Of a stretch of DNA of 64,000 nt, positions 33,110 through 44,034 are shown piece by piece. Below the pieces are notes generated by a model, which worked only from the letters and a program-made list of their open reading frames with translations, was not told the DNA's origin and ran no database searches. Position 1 is the stretch's first letter, and the number at the start of each line of letters is the position of its first letter. Where the stretch lies: positions 56,009,851 through 56,073,850 of the forward strand of contig OZ023274.1 in NCBI GenBank assembly GCA_964007475.1, written 5' to 3'. This stretch comes from Hybos culiciformis (Eukaryota; Arthropoda; Insecta; Diptera; Hybotidae). A program made the position numbers and the translations under genes.

Positions 33110-33343
33110 ATTATTAGTATGTTTGATTAAAGAAGAGAAGTTGTGACCTAGATGTATTGGTAATAACGGGATTCTAGTTATTGTAATTTATGTTTTTATA
33201 GTCTTCCAAAGTTTAAAATGATTTAAATTTTCGATGACATCATCACTTTAACGATTGCCTGTGTATATCAATTTATTTATTCTGCAATAGGTAAATAGCA
33301 TAATAATAAATATATAAACTAAGTTTTATTTTTTTTACTTTAC

Positions 33344-33487
33344 CTCAGGTGAAATTGTTAAAGCTGGGGATCCATGTCGTGCTCTATATTCATTATGCCA
33401 GCACAAACAGTCTAATATAAAGTCTTTATCTTGTAATAATGGTTTTGGTGAGTCATCTCCATTATTTATTTCCTTTTTGGAGGAAAC
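33344..33487 (-). CDS. CAP/SCP-domain protein, N-terminal domain exon
   Basis: The exon is 144 bp, bounded by TATTATTTTAG and GAG|GTAAAG, and fully open in phase 0. It encodes a linker (SSKKEINNGDDSPKPL) and DKDFILDCLCWHNEYRARHG with SPALTISPE, the first helix of a CAP domain (HN.YR..HG..PL pattern). It joins in frame to LCEHAQNWANHLAS at 23,678. The 9.67-kb intron holds Penelope, hAT, LTR and minisatellite sequences. Upstream exons would lie right of 33,487 and were not identified. Both exons are free of stops, so the gene may be active. Confidence 0.85.
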
Positions 33488-33499
33488 CTAAAATAATAA

Positions 33500-34376
33500 A
33501 AAATAATTAATTATTTATATGCTTTCTCCTTTCTAAAAAAAAAAAATAGGATAATGGGTAAGATAATATTAATATTAATAGAAAAGTTTTTCTTTGTCCA
33601 ATTTTTAATTTCTTTTAAATTTCATTTACTATTGTTCTCTATTTTTGCCCAAGACATTTAATACAACGATGGCAATTTTTTTTTAATATAGAATAGATCG
33701 CTTTTTGAAACATTTTTTTACTATGTTTATACGAAAAATCTTAAATTGTTTAGTGTCAAATTTTATGTTTAATTTAATTAAAGTTTAATTAACCACCAAT
33801 TAATGACAAAATAGCAAAAAATTAGTTGAGCCTAGTAATTTTTCAAGAAGTGACCATATTTTCGGAAGTTCAATGCTGTACAATTAAAAAAAAAACGACT
33901 GGAATATATTTGTATATTGCAGTTTTTATTTTTATTATAATTAGTATAATAATAGTGTTTTAATTCACATATTTCACTTGACTAGAAAAATTTATGTACT
34001 ACATTGTACATCATGCATATACCTTAGGGTCACGACCCGAATTTGGGTCGCGAAAGATTTTCAATGGGTCTTTTTAATGGAAAAATTCTATTACAAATGC
34101 TAAATATATTTTTTCAAAAGTAATAAAATATTTTGGTTATGTAAGAAGAATTAATTTATACATCTTTTCCCAAAAGATTGCTTTTTTTTACATTGACAAT
34201 AAGGAAACAACCTTTTAAATTCATTCGCTTTAAACAAATCGTACGGAAAAAAAATAAATTACCAAATGAATGTCAATAACAAATAAGTCATTAAAATAAA
34301 AATAAATAAAACATTTTAAAGGTGTCTTTTATTATTCTACTTGTTCTACTTGTCATTGCATACCATTTTCAGATTA
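33500..34376. other. AT-rich intron-like sequence
   Basis: No gene is seen. The segment GGGTCACGACCCGAATTTGG at 34,027 resembles a hAT-type end (GGGTCGCGA) without a partner. If the CAP gene has upstream exons, this is intron. Confidence 0.4.
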
Positions 34377-34560
34377 ACCCCCCCCCATTACACAAGCTGT
34401 TTTCGAAGATTAAAATTAAGATTTATTTTAATTTGTGTGTAAAATTTGTATAAAATTTTTTTCATTTTATACTTACATGAAAAAAATTTATACAAATCTT
34501 ACACACGCCTTCAAAAAAATCTTCATTTTAATCTTCGAAAACAGCTTGTGTAAATGAGGG
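34377..34560. mobile_element. Palindromic MITE, about 185 bp
   Basis: The arms ACACAAGCTGTTTTCGAAGA / complement continue inward for about 85 bp. The left flank TTAACCC is reminiscent of piggyBac ends, but the right flank is not TTAA, so no class is assigned. Confidence 0.6.
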
Positions 34561-35302
34561 GTAAGGGTAGCGTTGTTTTGTACTCATATTTTATAGGTCG
34601 AAATAGTAAAAAGGTTGAGATAGTAAAAAGGTGAGAAAACCTGATATACATTATAGCCTCCCAATTAATTCTTATTATCCCACTAAGCGTAAATTGGGAA
34701 TTCGCAGATTTATTAGGTTTAATGCTGTATTTCGCTGTACACAATTTAAAAAAGCATGGCATTTTCCCGTACTTTTTCCGGCGCTGCACACGGCGTAGAA
34801 ATTCTGTACAATACAGCGGAATGCTGTACGGATGGCCACTTTACTCTATAAAACTGTTCAATCTTCCTATCTGTATTAGTACTGAAATTTTGAGTGTTGA
34901 CTTTGACGTAAATGCCAGAAAATTGAAATTTTTGCTCAATATTTGGATGTACAGTTAATTCTCATACAAAAAAACACAGAAACTAAGGTTTATACTGACG
35001 TTGACGAACATGCCAAAATTTTTATTATGTCATATTGCGAACATGCCAAAATTTCTATTATGCTATATTGCGAATTTTTGCAGAAAATTATTAACAATTA
35101 TTATGATGTATGTGTGAAAATTTTAATATTTGGTTTTTAATTAAGAATTATTGTGCCGAAAGTGTTTTAAAAAAATTACGTAATGTGCAGAGTGTTAGAA
35201 ACTCATGCAATACTGGCGCTAACGGTAAACAGAATTTTGAATAAAAGTTGTTGTAGCTTGGAATTGGAACTCTAACGGAATTTTTTTTTCGATGTTAAAA
35301 TG
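34561..35302. other. Unassigned sequence with short tandem duplication
   Basis: A 32-bp unit (GAACATGCCAAAATTT...) is repeated at 35,007-35,040 and 35,039-35,075. Short open frames show no recognisable domain. Confidence 0.4.
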
Positions 35303-35502
35303 NNNNNNNNNNNNNNNNNNNNNNNNNNNNNNNNNNNNNNNNNNNNNNNNNNNNNNNNNNNNNNNNNNNNNNNNNNNNNNNNNNNNNNNNNNNNNNNNNN
35401 NNNNNNNNNNNNNNNNNNNNNNNNNNNNNNNNNNNNNNNNNNNNNNNNNNNNNNNNNNNNNNNNNNNNNNNNNNNNNNNNNNNNNNNNNNNNNNNNNNNN
35501 NN
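35303..35502. other. Assembly gap (200 N)
   Basis: Exactly 200 unknown bases, probably a scaffold gap of nominal size. Reading frames spanning it are meaningless. Confidence 0.99.
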
Positions 35503-35559
35503 ATACCAAATTGTCGCTTTTGGCGACTGGCGACGGTGACAGCGCCTTTCATGATAAGG

Positions 35560-35750
35560 GCTAAAATGTAAATTAAAATAAAAATCAATTTTATTGAAGG
35601 CAAGATTTTCTATTGTTACTTTTTATTTTAATTTACATTTTGTACTGATCAGCCCATCATTTCTAGCCACTGTTATTTCATAGTTTAAATCTTTTAAGTA
35701 TTAACTTCTGTCGGCAGTTCTATGACTGCTTCGTGTGTTTTTTTTCTTAG
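35560..35750. mobile_element. GAAGCAGTCAT foldback MITE, partial copy
   Basis: The right arm matches 43,900-44,010 (TTTCATAGTTTAAA, CGGCAGTT, ATGACTGCTTCGTGTGTTTT). The left arm is lost towards the gap. The following 300 bp (35,751-36,050) is unassigned and contains a weak inverted pair around AACAACATTG. Confidence 0.7.
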
Positions 35751-36061
35751 TCGAGACTTATAGAAAACAACATTTATTTTGAAAACAACATTGCCTATAA
35801 CATTGTCTATAAAGACAGTAAAATTTTGGTAACTACACAAAAAAGTTGTTCTCAAAATGAACAATGTTGTCTTGAATTTGGCCCCTGTAATTAATTCTCT
35901 AAAATATTACAATGTGCCTCTAAATTATCTTGATTAATTTTTCCCGTCATATCAGATTCGGTTGGGAAAGCTAATTTGTTTGCTTAACTTTTTAGTCAAC
36001 ACTCGCAGCTTCAGCTCAAGTACCCTTCTTTTGGAAGAGTTAACATTAGGATCTGAATGTG

Positions 36062-37364
36062 CAGAAGTGAACTGGCCGTGATGGTATTCCGGCTGATGGT
36101 ATTCTGCCTCTGTTCTGGCTAAACCTCTGCGAAACCTATTCTAACTTTCATATTCACTCGACATTTACCCCACCAAGTGGAAAGTTGTGCAAAAAAAAAG
36201 GCAATAAATGCGATCCTCTAAATACAGGCCTATTGTGCTTACTTTTATTCTTTCTAAACTAATGGAGTCCCTCACTAATAATAAAATTAAAAAATACCTT
36301 GAATGCAACAAATTGCCAAGTAACCAGCAATATGGTTTTCGCACGAATAGATCGACTGGTGACCTAATGAAATATTTATCCAACAAGCTCAAGCTAGCCT
36401 TCACAACTCCGGTGAGGCTTGTGTAGTTGCTAGCTAAGGCTTCGAGTGTGACAGTCGGCTCTGATTTCTAATTTTAAATCAATGAATCAGCCTTTGTCAA
36501 TTGGGTCTGAACTTTTTGTCTGGCCGTTCTATTCGTGCTGTTGTGGATGGATATTAGTCACATTTTCAACATCAACTCCGGTGTACCCCAAGGGTTTGTT
36601 CTATCCCCAACCCTATTTTTAATTTTCGTTAATGATCTTCTACAATCAACTCCCAAACTCATCCACAGCTTCGCCGATGACAGTAACTTCGTAGCAAGCT
36701 ACGATTTTATTAATCAGCATCTTCAATTGCTGTTACTACGAAAATATTTTTGAAACGGCAAAAAACGCAGCGAAATGTCCTGGTTTTCCAAAAAGATATA
36801 AACAATACTTTTCCCCCTCTGATCTCTTAAATATTTACAAATCCTATATACGACCGAAATTAGAATATAATTCGCATATATGGGCTGGTGCTCCTAAAAA
36901 CCATCTTGACTACCTGGACAAAGTTCAGAGAAGGGCTATTAGATTGATCTACGATCATCAAACCACCACTCTTTAAAATCACCGTCGCAATGCAGGCTCA
37001 TTTTCAATTTTTTATAAATACCTTGTTGGAACGGATACGTGTTTCCTGGAAGTAAAGGCCCTAATTCCTCCATTTCAAGTATTTACACGCCAAACACGTA
37101 CCGCTTCACACCCATATTTCGTTAAAATTCCCAGAAGCGATAGAACGAGCTTCGGAGATTCGTTTTAGTTCGCACGTCGAGAATGCACTCCCATCAGAAT
37201 TGTTGCCGACAGCTGGAGCACGTTTGACTTACGACTTGCGCCGCTTTAAGAAGAGTGATTACTATTCCACTTTTTAATCCCGTCTAAACTTCCAAATCCA
37301 TACTTCTTTAAGTATAAAAAGTATCCCACCTAGTGATTTGGTAACTTTAATAAAAAAAAAAAAA
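36062..37364 (+). pseudogene. Jockey-like non-LTR RT relic with poly-A tail
   Basis: In several frames the sequence reads SSKYRPIVLT, GFRTNRSTGDL, INSGVPQG, LSPTLFLIFVNDLL and IHSFADDSNF (catalytic FADD), then YIRPKLEYNSHIWAGAPK and LDKVQRRAIRLI. It continues into the C-terminal tail (IPPFQVFTRQTRTASHP) and a poly-A tract at 37,352-37,364, the expected 3' end. The 5' half, including the endonuclease, is missing, as in typical truncated insertions. Frameshifts and stops are numerous. Confidence 0.85.
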
Positions 37365-37489
37365 TAGGTACTTAAATTCATAAATTTCAACCTAATAAGA
37401 ACTGTCCGAGAAAAAAACCGACCATCAAAAAACAGAAATAAATGAGACAAATTTAAAAAAAATTAGTTTTGTTTATTTAAGGCAAAATA

Positions 37490-38300
37490 TTTTAAACATT
37501 TTTTGAAAAAAATTTGGATTTATTTTAATTTTTTAAATTTTCTATATAAAATTTTTGTACATTTCTTCATCAGACTTTGTACACGACTTAAATTTATTGA
37601 ATCTGATGCTTTTTTGTATTGTTTTTTAAATCCAGTCATATCGATAGTTGTTTATCTTGTTTTTTTCAATTATCTTTTAACATGGGACCAAAATCTCTAT
37701 TGGGCGTAGCTGTGGACAATTTGGGGAATTTGCATATTTTGAAACGAAATTAATGAAGTTTTCCTCATAAAACTTTAAACATGTTTTGCTGTAATGACAC
37801 GTGGCTAAGTCTGGCCAAAATAAAGTAGGAGTGCTATGAGACTTTATAAATGGCCTTTTCTTGAGACACTCTTTCAAGTAAATTTCAGAATTAATGGTTC
37901 CAGTTGTCACGAAAGGCTTAGACTTCAAGCCGCAAGAACAAATAGCATGCCAAATTAGGAATTTTTTCGGAAATTTCGCTTGCTTTCTATTTTTAAATTT
38001 ATCTGCAATTTTTCCCCTATATAAAAATCTTGGATACGAATTTTTCGGAAGTCGGCTTTACAATAAGTTTCATCATCCATAACACAACAAGGAAATCTTG
38101 TTAAAAATTGTTGATACAATTTTCGTGCGCGTGTTTTTGCCTTCAAATGTTGCTCTATGGACCGATCTGGAACAATTCGAACTTTGAAACTTCTCATACC
38201 AGCCTGGGCTTTAATTCTTTGAACAGATGACTTTGATGTTTCAAGTTTATTTGCCACATCCCTAACCGGAGAGTATCGGAAAGGTATCGTAAAAAAATGA
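37490..38300 (-). pseudogene. Tc1/mariner-superfamily transposase relic, D37E spacing
   Basis: The complement shows an HTH piece (VRDVANKLETSKSSVQRIK), KTRARKLYQQFLTRF, first catalytic Asp in CCVMDDETY, second in FWPDLATCHYSKT, and a glutamate in LRPIE; 37 residues separate the last two. Frameshifts near 37,950 and just after RPIE break the frame; the tail GFKKQYKKASDSINLS is readable to about 37,500. The spacing recalls the ITmD37E group, but family assignment needs comparison. No TIRs were confirmed. Confidence 0.8.
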
Positions 38301-38739
38301 TAGGTAGGAAACGTAATGAAAAAGAAACAATAAAATAATTTTGTGAACTAATGAAATTTTTCAGATATCAAAAAAAAATAAATTCAATTTTCTTAGTTAT
38401 TTGAAAATATTTTTAAAAAATTCTTTTTACGAAAAATAGATAAAATTAATATCTTCATTTTCAGTAAATTTGCTTAAATATAAATAGAAAAATAACATAG
38501 AAAAACGGTTTTTACGGAACAATTTTTTAGATAGGTCAATTACCTATAAACAACGCATTAGGGTTTTCTCGGTTCAAAATAGGCAAAAAAAAAATTTTCA
38601 AAATAAGTAGCTCCGGTGAAATAAAGATTACCAGACCAAACATTTTGGGTAGGAATTCATAATTATCGTACTTTGCTGCTGCGTGGCACTTTCAGACTTT
38701 TTTAATTTTAAATATATGTATATATAGGGCCCAATATTA

Positions 38740-38930
38740 CATATCCCACCAATAAAAAAATTACATATCCCACCAATAAAAAAATGTTTGTTTCTTAAAC
38801 CTATTATTATGTTAAAAAAAATTAAAAAAAAAAATTTATTCTTTGGGAATCGAACCTGACACCTTCACTCTATAGGCTGATGTTCTAGCCACTAAGCCAT
38901 ATAGTCCATATGATTTTGGCCAGGGTATGT
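38740..38930 (-). mobile_element. tRNA-derived SINE
   Basis: The complement has a perfect Pol III A box TGGCTTAGTGG (38,889-38,899) and B box GGTTCGATTCC (38,846-38,856) at tRNA spacing, but no closing acceptor stem, so it is a SINE head rather than a tRNA gene. Its tail has a tandem ACATATCCCACCAATAAAAA unit at 38,735-38,785. Confidence 0.75.
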
Positions 38931-39735
38931 AAAATATCCCTCCTGAATTTTTCAATTTCATTCTTTTTCCTTCCCTGAAATTTAATTTCGCACATTTATT
39001 TTTTTCATCTTTTCAAAAATAGTTCTCCTGAAATTTATTTCCTTTTAAAAATACTTTTCAGGAGTTCTATTTTTTTCTCTCAGAGTAAAAAAAAAATATT
39101 CAGAATTCTATAATTCTTTTCGGAAAAAAAAAAGAAACAATCAGAAAAATATTTTTTTCTTCCTTTTCTGAAAAGAAGGAAAAAATATTTTTCTTTTATT
39201 AGCAGCATAGTATACAGAAAAAAAATTGTATGTGTGCAATGTTCTATGTGTGCAATGTTGTTGTTTTTTTTTTTGAATTTTTGTTTACTTGACTACATGT
39301 TTTTTTTATTTTTTTTAGAGAAGGAAAAAAATCAAAAAGAGAATAGTCTTCTTTGAAGGAAAAAGAAGAATATTATTTCTCTCCTAAATATATTTCTTTT
39401 TGAAAGTTTCTTTTAATGAAGGATTTATAAATTATTTAGGGAAATTTTTCTTTAGAAGAAGAAAAAAATATAAAAAAAGGAGGGAAAAATAAAAACTGAA
39501 AAAATCAGATGATGATATTTTTCTGCTTGAAATAAAAATACTTTTCTGTAAATTTTTTTTTCCTTCGGAAAAGAATTCTATTCCGATAGAAAACATACTC
39601 TGATTTTGGCTTTGTAAAATATTATAAAAAAATTCTAATAAACCACTAATTTTTTTGTTTTTGAAGTTTATACTTCTTTAGGCGCGGTGTATGATATAAA
39701 TGAGTAATTCTGTAGGGGGTAAACATTATTTTACT
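38931..39735. other. Low-complexity purine/pyrimidine-rich stretch
   Basis: Runs of TTTTCC and GAAAAA predominate. Near 39,664 lies GAAGTTTATACTTCTTTAGG, similar to the first bases of R1. No coding sequence is supported. Confidence 0.5.
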
Positions 39736-39794
39736 CATTCGAATTTCGAGTTAAAAAAAAAAACGACATGTTGTACCGTTTGAATACTCAAAAA

Positions 39795-40035
39795 AAATGA
39801 GTCCACTCAATAATCATTTGTTATTTACAAAAACAAAATAATTTGTGCGCGAAAAATTTAAATTCAAATTATTTTTAAAAATCTTTCGTTTACAATTTTT
39901 TTAAAATTTAAATTTTTTTTCAAATTAGGTAGTTCAATAATCATTTGTCATTTATAAAAACAAAATAATTTAGCGCGGAAAATTTAAATTCAAATTATTT
40001 TTTAAAAATCTTTCGTTTACAAATTACACGACTGT
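39795..40035. repeat. About 120-bp tandem duplication
   Basis: Two copies share CAATAATCATTTGT, ACAAAATAATTT, AAATTTAAATTCAAATTATT and AAATCTTTCGTTTACAA. AT-rich and non-coding. Confidence 0.75.
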
Positions 40036-40285
40036 ACAAAAAAATTTTCGTTCTTTGTCCTAAAGTTTATACTATTATTTTACAGTTAGTTATGCACAAA
40101 AACGAAAAGAAAATACCTTTTTTCGGTATAAAGTTTGCTTTTGTGATAGTTATAATAATAATACTCATTTTTCAATTTTTTCATAAATTTTAATTGATTT
40201 TAATATTTTTAAAAAGACCGCGCGGTGAGAGTGGGGTATTAACGTTTACACTGTGCCGCTAGATGGCACCCGAGTGATAAACAAC

Positions 40286-41833
40286 CATCAGGTGTTATTT
40301 ACAAGCCCAAAATAACTTAAAATGTCGTCACTGTCCTGTACGGAATCAAGATAAGCCATGGGCTCCACATGTTGCTTGTAGTTATTGTAAAAGGTGTTTG
40401 GAAGGTAAGCAATTTTTATTTAATTAAGCGATGAATCCAAAATAATAGACATATTAATTTTTATTTTTATATTTTTAGGTTGGTATCGAGGTGAGAAAAG
40501 GTCTATGAAATTTGCAATACCAAGGATTTGGCGAGAACCAAAAGACCATATTACTGACTGCTACTTTTGTATGGTGAATCCGAGTAAAAGACGTAGAGGT
40601 AAAAATGCAAAACCTATTGAATATCCTGACCTCGAATCTTCTTCTGCTCCAATTGCTCACGACCTGACACGACCAGTACCTGAGCCACCAAAAAAATTAT
40701 CGCAGAAAAGTAGGTCATCTTTTAGTTCTTATAAAAGTAATTCCGATAAGGAGTTTTTGCCTACACCTGAACAACCAAAACACTATCTCATTACTTCAGA
40801 AGATTTTAACGACCTAATTAGAGATTTAAATTTGCCAAAAAATAAAGCAGAGCTTCTAGGCTCTCGGTTAAGACAGTGGAATTTGCTTGATGATGTTAAG
40901 ATCACGGATCAGCGGACTAGGCATGAAATGTTTGCAACGTTTTTCACGAAGGAAGATGGACTTTGTTTTTGTAATGATATTAAAGGTATGTTTGAAGCAA
41001 TTGGCATACCCCGTGTCCCTAGCGAATGGCGTTTATTCATTGACAGCTCTACAAAAAGTTTAAAAGCAGTTCTATTGCACAACGGAAATAAATTTCCGTC
41101 TCTTCCAATTGCTCACTCAGTACATCTTAAAGAAAATTATGAAAGTGTCGAAATTTTGGTTGAATCTGTAAAGTATCGTGAGTATAACTGGGAGCTGATT
41201 GGAGATTTTAAAATGGTGGGATTTTTAATGGGGCTACAGGGTGGATATACAAAGTATCCGTGTTATTTGTGCTTGTGGGATAGCAGAGCGGATTCTAAAC
41301 ACTATATTCAACGGCCATGGCCTGTAAGAACAGAATTGTGTGTCGGAAAACAGAACGTCAAATTTGAGCCGATTGTTGAAGCGGAAAAAGTGTTAATGCC
41401 GCCTTTGCACATTAAGTTAGGGTTGATGAAACAATTTGTTAAAAAACTGGATGAAACTTCAGAAGCTTTTGGATACTTAAAAAAATTTTTTCCGAAGTTA
41501 TCGGAAGCAAAGGTTAAAGCTGGGGTTTTTGTTGGTCCGCAAATGAGACAGATTTTCGCCGATGAAAAATTTCCAACGTTGCTGAATCGTACTCAAAAAG
41601 CAAGTTGGAACAGTTTTAAAGCAGTAACTTCTGGATTTTTAGCAAATAATAAAGCTGAAAACTACGAAAAGTTGGTTGAGGATATGCTTACAAATTTTAA
41701 GGCCATGGGCTGCAGGATGTCATTAAAAGTACATATGCTGCATGCTCATTTGGATAAATTTAAAAACAATATGGGAGCCTATTCCGAAGAGCAAGGAGAA
41801 CGTTTCCATCAGGACATCATGAATTTTGAATAA
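40286..41833 (+). CDS. Two-exon gene of a recurrent arthropod family (TE-related?)
   Basis: Exon 1 (about 40,286-40,404) encodes CRHCPVRNQDKPWAPHVAC and YCKRCLEG, a paired-Cys zinc-binding region. A 74-bp intron (40,405-40,478, GTAAGC...TTTTTAG) is followed by exon 2, joining WYRGEKRSMKFAIPRIW in frame. The body contains IGDFKMVGFLMGLQGGYTKY, PCYLCLWDSR, MPPLHIKLGLMKQFV, FFPKLSEAKVKAGVF, KAENYEKLVE and YSEEQGERFHQDI. I recognise this as an uncharacterised family found in many arthropod genomes, probably transposase-derived, with function unknown. TAA at 41,831-41,833 precedes 35 further conserved-looking codons (RYQGQNNENMMGDYIWGLL...) ending at 41,941, so the terminus is truncated by one nonsense codon. 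Confidence 0.8.
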
Positions 41834-42224
41834 CGCTATCAAGGCCAAAACAATGAAAACATGATGGGCGACTATATTTGGGGTTTATTGAGAGAAAGTA
41901 GCTATGAACATAAAAGAAAAAGTAAAAGTGTGCACTTTTAAGTTATTTTCCACTTTTCTGTAAGCTAATTTGATAGTAAAACTTAATAAAAATAATAAAC
42001 ATTTTTATTTCAATAGTTTTATTTTCAATCAAAAATTAAAATCCGAGATTTTTAAAAATTTCGTTCAATCAGTCTTCTAAGCACAAAAGCAAAGTTTTTC
42101 ATGCCATATATTTTTTTTCCGTCTTATTACGACCTAAACTACCGAAATTTAATGCTTTGCAATCAAAGTCAAATTTCATGTTGACCCGTGTTATTTAACA
42201 ACTAAAATTTATTTTTCAAAATAG

Positions 42225-42470
42225 GTACATAGGTCCGGTGAAATAAAGATTACCTGCCGAAAATTTTTTGGGCAGGGACCTACGGTTAGGTCGTGCCGGC
42301 TCAAAATATGTTAAAAAATTTTTTTTCCTCCAGTGAAGTAATTAGATTACCTGACCAAAAATTTTGGGTACGGAGCTACAGTTAGAGTCTTCCCGCCTCA
42401 AAATATACCAAAATAATTTTTTTTCAAAATAGGTAGCTCGGGTGAGAAATAAAGATTACCTGCCCAAAAA
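42225..42470 (+). repeat. About 100-bp tandem satellite units, left block
   Basis: Units share GGTGAAATAAAGATTACCTG and TTTTGGG...GAGCTA...GTCTTCC. Copies occur at 42,230, 42,335 and 42,430, and again at 43,605-43,770, with an isolated one at 38,600. The preceding 41,942-42,224 is AT-rich 3' flank of the gene at 40,286. Confidence 0.75.
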
Positions 42471-42471
42471 A

Positions 42472-43607
42472 AAGAAGGAAGTGAGGGCGGCAGTAAGGGC
42501 TGAAGAGAGGGCGGCAGTAAGGGCTGAAGAGAGGTCGGAAGGGAGGGCCGAAGGGAGGGCGGAGGGGAGGACAAAAGTTAGGGCGGAAGTGAGGGCGGAA
42601 GTGAGGGCGGAAGTGAGGGCGGAAGTGAGGGCGGAAGTGAGGGCGGAAGTTAGGGCGGAAGTGAGGGCGGAAGTGAGGACGGAAGTGAGGACGGAAGTGA
42701 GGACGGAAGTGAGGACGGAAGTGAGGACGGAAGTGAGGACGGAAGTGGGGGCGGAAGTGAGGGCGGAAGTGAGGGCGGAAGTGAGGGAGAAGTGAGGGCG
42801 GAAGTCAGGGCGGAAGTTAGGCGGTAGAGATGTTGGTAGTTAGGGCAGAAGTGAGGGCGGAAGTGAAGGCGGTAGTGAGGGCGGAAGTGAGGGCGGCAGT
42901 AAGGGCTGAAGAGAGGTCGGAAGGGAGGGCGGAAGGGAGGGCGGAAGTCAGGGGGAAGTGAGGACGGAAGTGAGGACGGAAGTGAGGGCGAAAGTGAGGG
43001 CGGAAGTGAGGGGCGGAAGTGAGGGGCGGAAGTGAGGGCGGAAGTGAGGACAGAAGTGAGGGCGGAAGTGAGGGCGGAAGTGAGGGGCGGAAGTGAGGGC
43101 GGAAGTGAGGGCGGAAGTGAGGGCGGAAGTGAGGGCGGAAATGCGGGCGGAAGTGAGGCGGAAGAAATGTTGGTAGTTAGGGCAGAAGTGAGGGCGTAAG
43201 TGAGGGTGGAAGTGAGGCGGAACTGAGGGCGGAAGTGAGGGCGGAAGTGAGGACGGAAGTGAGGGCGAAAGCGAGGGTAGTAGTGAGGGCGGAAGTGAGG
43301 GCGGTAGTGAGGGCGGAAGTGAGGGCGGAAGTGAGGGCGGAAGTGAGGGCGGAAGTGTGAGCGGAAGTGAGGGCGGAAGTGATTGCGGAAGTGAGGCGAA
43401 AATCAGGGCGGAAATCAGGGCGGAAGAAAGGTTGGTAGTTAGGGCAGAAGTGCGGGCAGAAGTGAGGGCTGAAGTGAGGGTGGAAGTGAGGGCGGAAGTG
43501 AGGGCGGAAGTGAGGGCGGAAGTGAGGGCGGAAGTGAGGGCGGAAGTGAGAGCGGAAGTGAGGGCGGAAGTGAGATTGGAAGTGCGGGTGGAAGTGAAGG
43601 TGGAACT
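42472..43607. repeat. 12-bp minisatellite, about 95 units
   Basis: The unit GGAAGTGAGGGC is repeated with point variants (GGACGG, GGGGCGG, GGCAGTAAGG). It lies between satellite units that flank it on both sides, so it expanded within the satellite. Because 12 is a multiple of 3 it gives open frames such as [12 protein letters not shown] (42,442-42,795 and 43,357-43,617); these are not called as genes. Confidence 0.92.
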
Positions 43608-43768
43608 ACCTGACTAAAAATTTTGGATAGGGAGCTATGGTTAGGGTCTTCCCTGCTTAAAATATGGAAAAAGAAAAGTTTTTTAAATAGGTAGCGCCGG
43701 TGAAATAAAGATTACCTCCCCAAAAGTTTTGGGTAGCTAGCTACTTTTAGAGTCGTCCTGGCTCAAAA

Positions 43769-44010
43769 TATAAAAAAAACACACGAAGCAGTCATAGGAA
43801 CTGCCGAAAGAAGTTTATACTTAAAGCTTTTAACTATGAAATAACAATGACTACAAATAATGGACTGCTTTTGGACTGCTGGACTGATTTTTATTTTAAT
43901 TTACATTTTGTACTGAGCAGCCCATCATTTATAGCCACTGTTATTTCATAGTTTAAAGCTTTAAGTATAAACTTCTTTCGGCAGTTCCTATGACTGCTTC
44001 GTGTGTTTTT
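43769..44010. mobile_element. GAAGCAGTCAT foldback MITE, full copy
   Basis: A 240-bp palindrome with arms CACACGAAGCAGTCATAGGA...CTGCCGAAAGAAG and complement. The unpaired centre (GGACTGCTTTTGGACTGCTG) is inverted relative to the copy at 46,922-47,162. No protein. Confidence 0.85.
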
Positions 44011-44034
44011 ATTCTTGTATCAGTAATGGGTCGA

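Larger units (their letters stand above)
31770..33250 (-). pseudogene. Penelope-like RT relic (N-terminal half), split by hAT
   Basis: The complement shows AQYKIHKTGLRMIVSTIQS at about 32,000-32,060 and, frame-shifted, LRNHIMVSFDMINCFESVPI around 31,850-31,910. These correspond to the KIHK and motif A regions of Penelope RTs, the part absent from the element at 24,293-27,560. A hAT element at 32,265-33,109 interrupts it; weak similarity continues beyond 33,118. Confidence 0.65.

Noticed and set aside
35219..35603. Open frames across 35,303-35,502
   Set aside because: They run through 200 N bases and have no real content.
38838..38908. Possible tRNA gene
   Set aside because: A and B boxes are perfect but the acceptor and T stems do not pair; a tRNA-derived SINE fits better.
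42442..42795. 117-codon AEVR-repeat frame
   Set aside because: Openness follows from a 12-bp minisatellite; the frame is lost at unit indels and no start context or homologue is seen.
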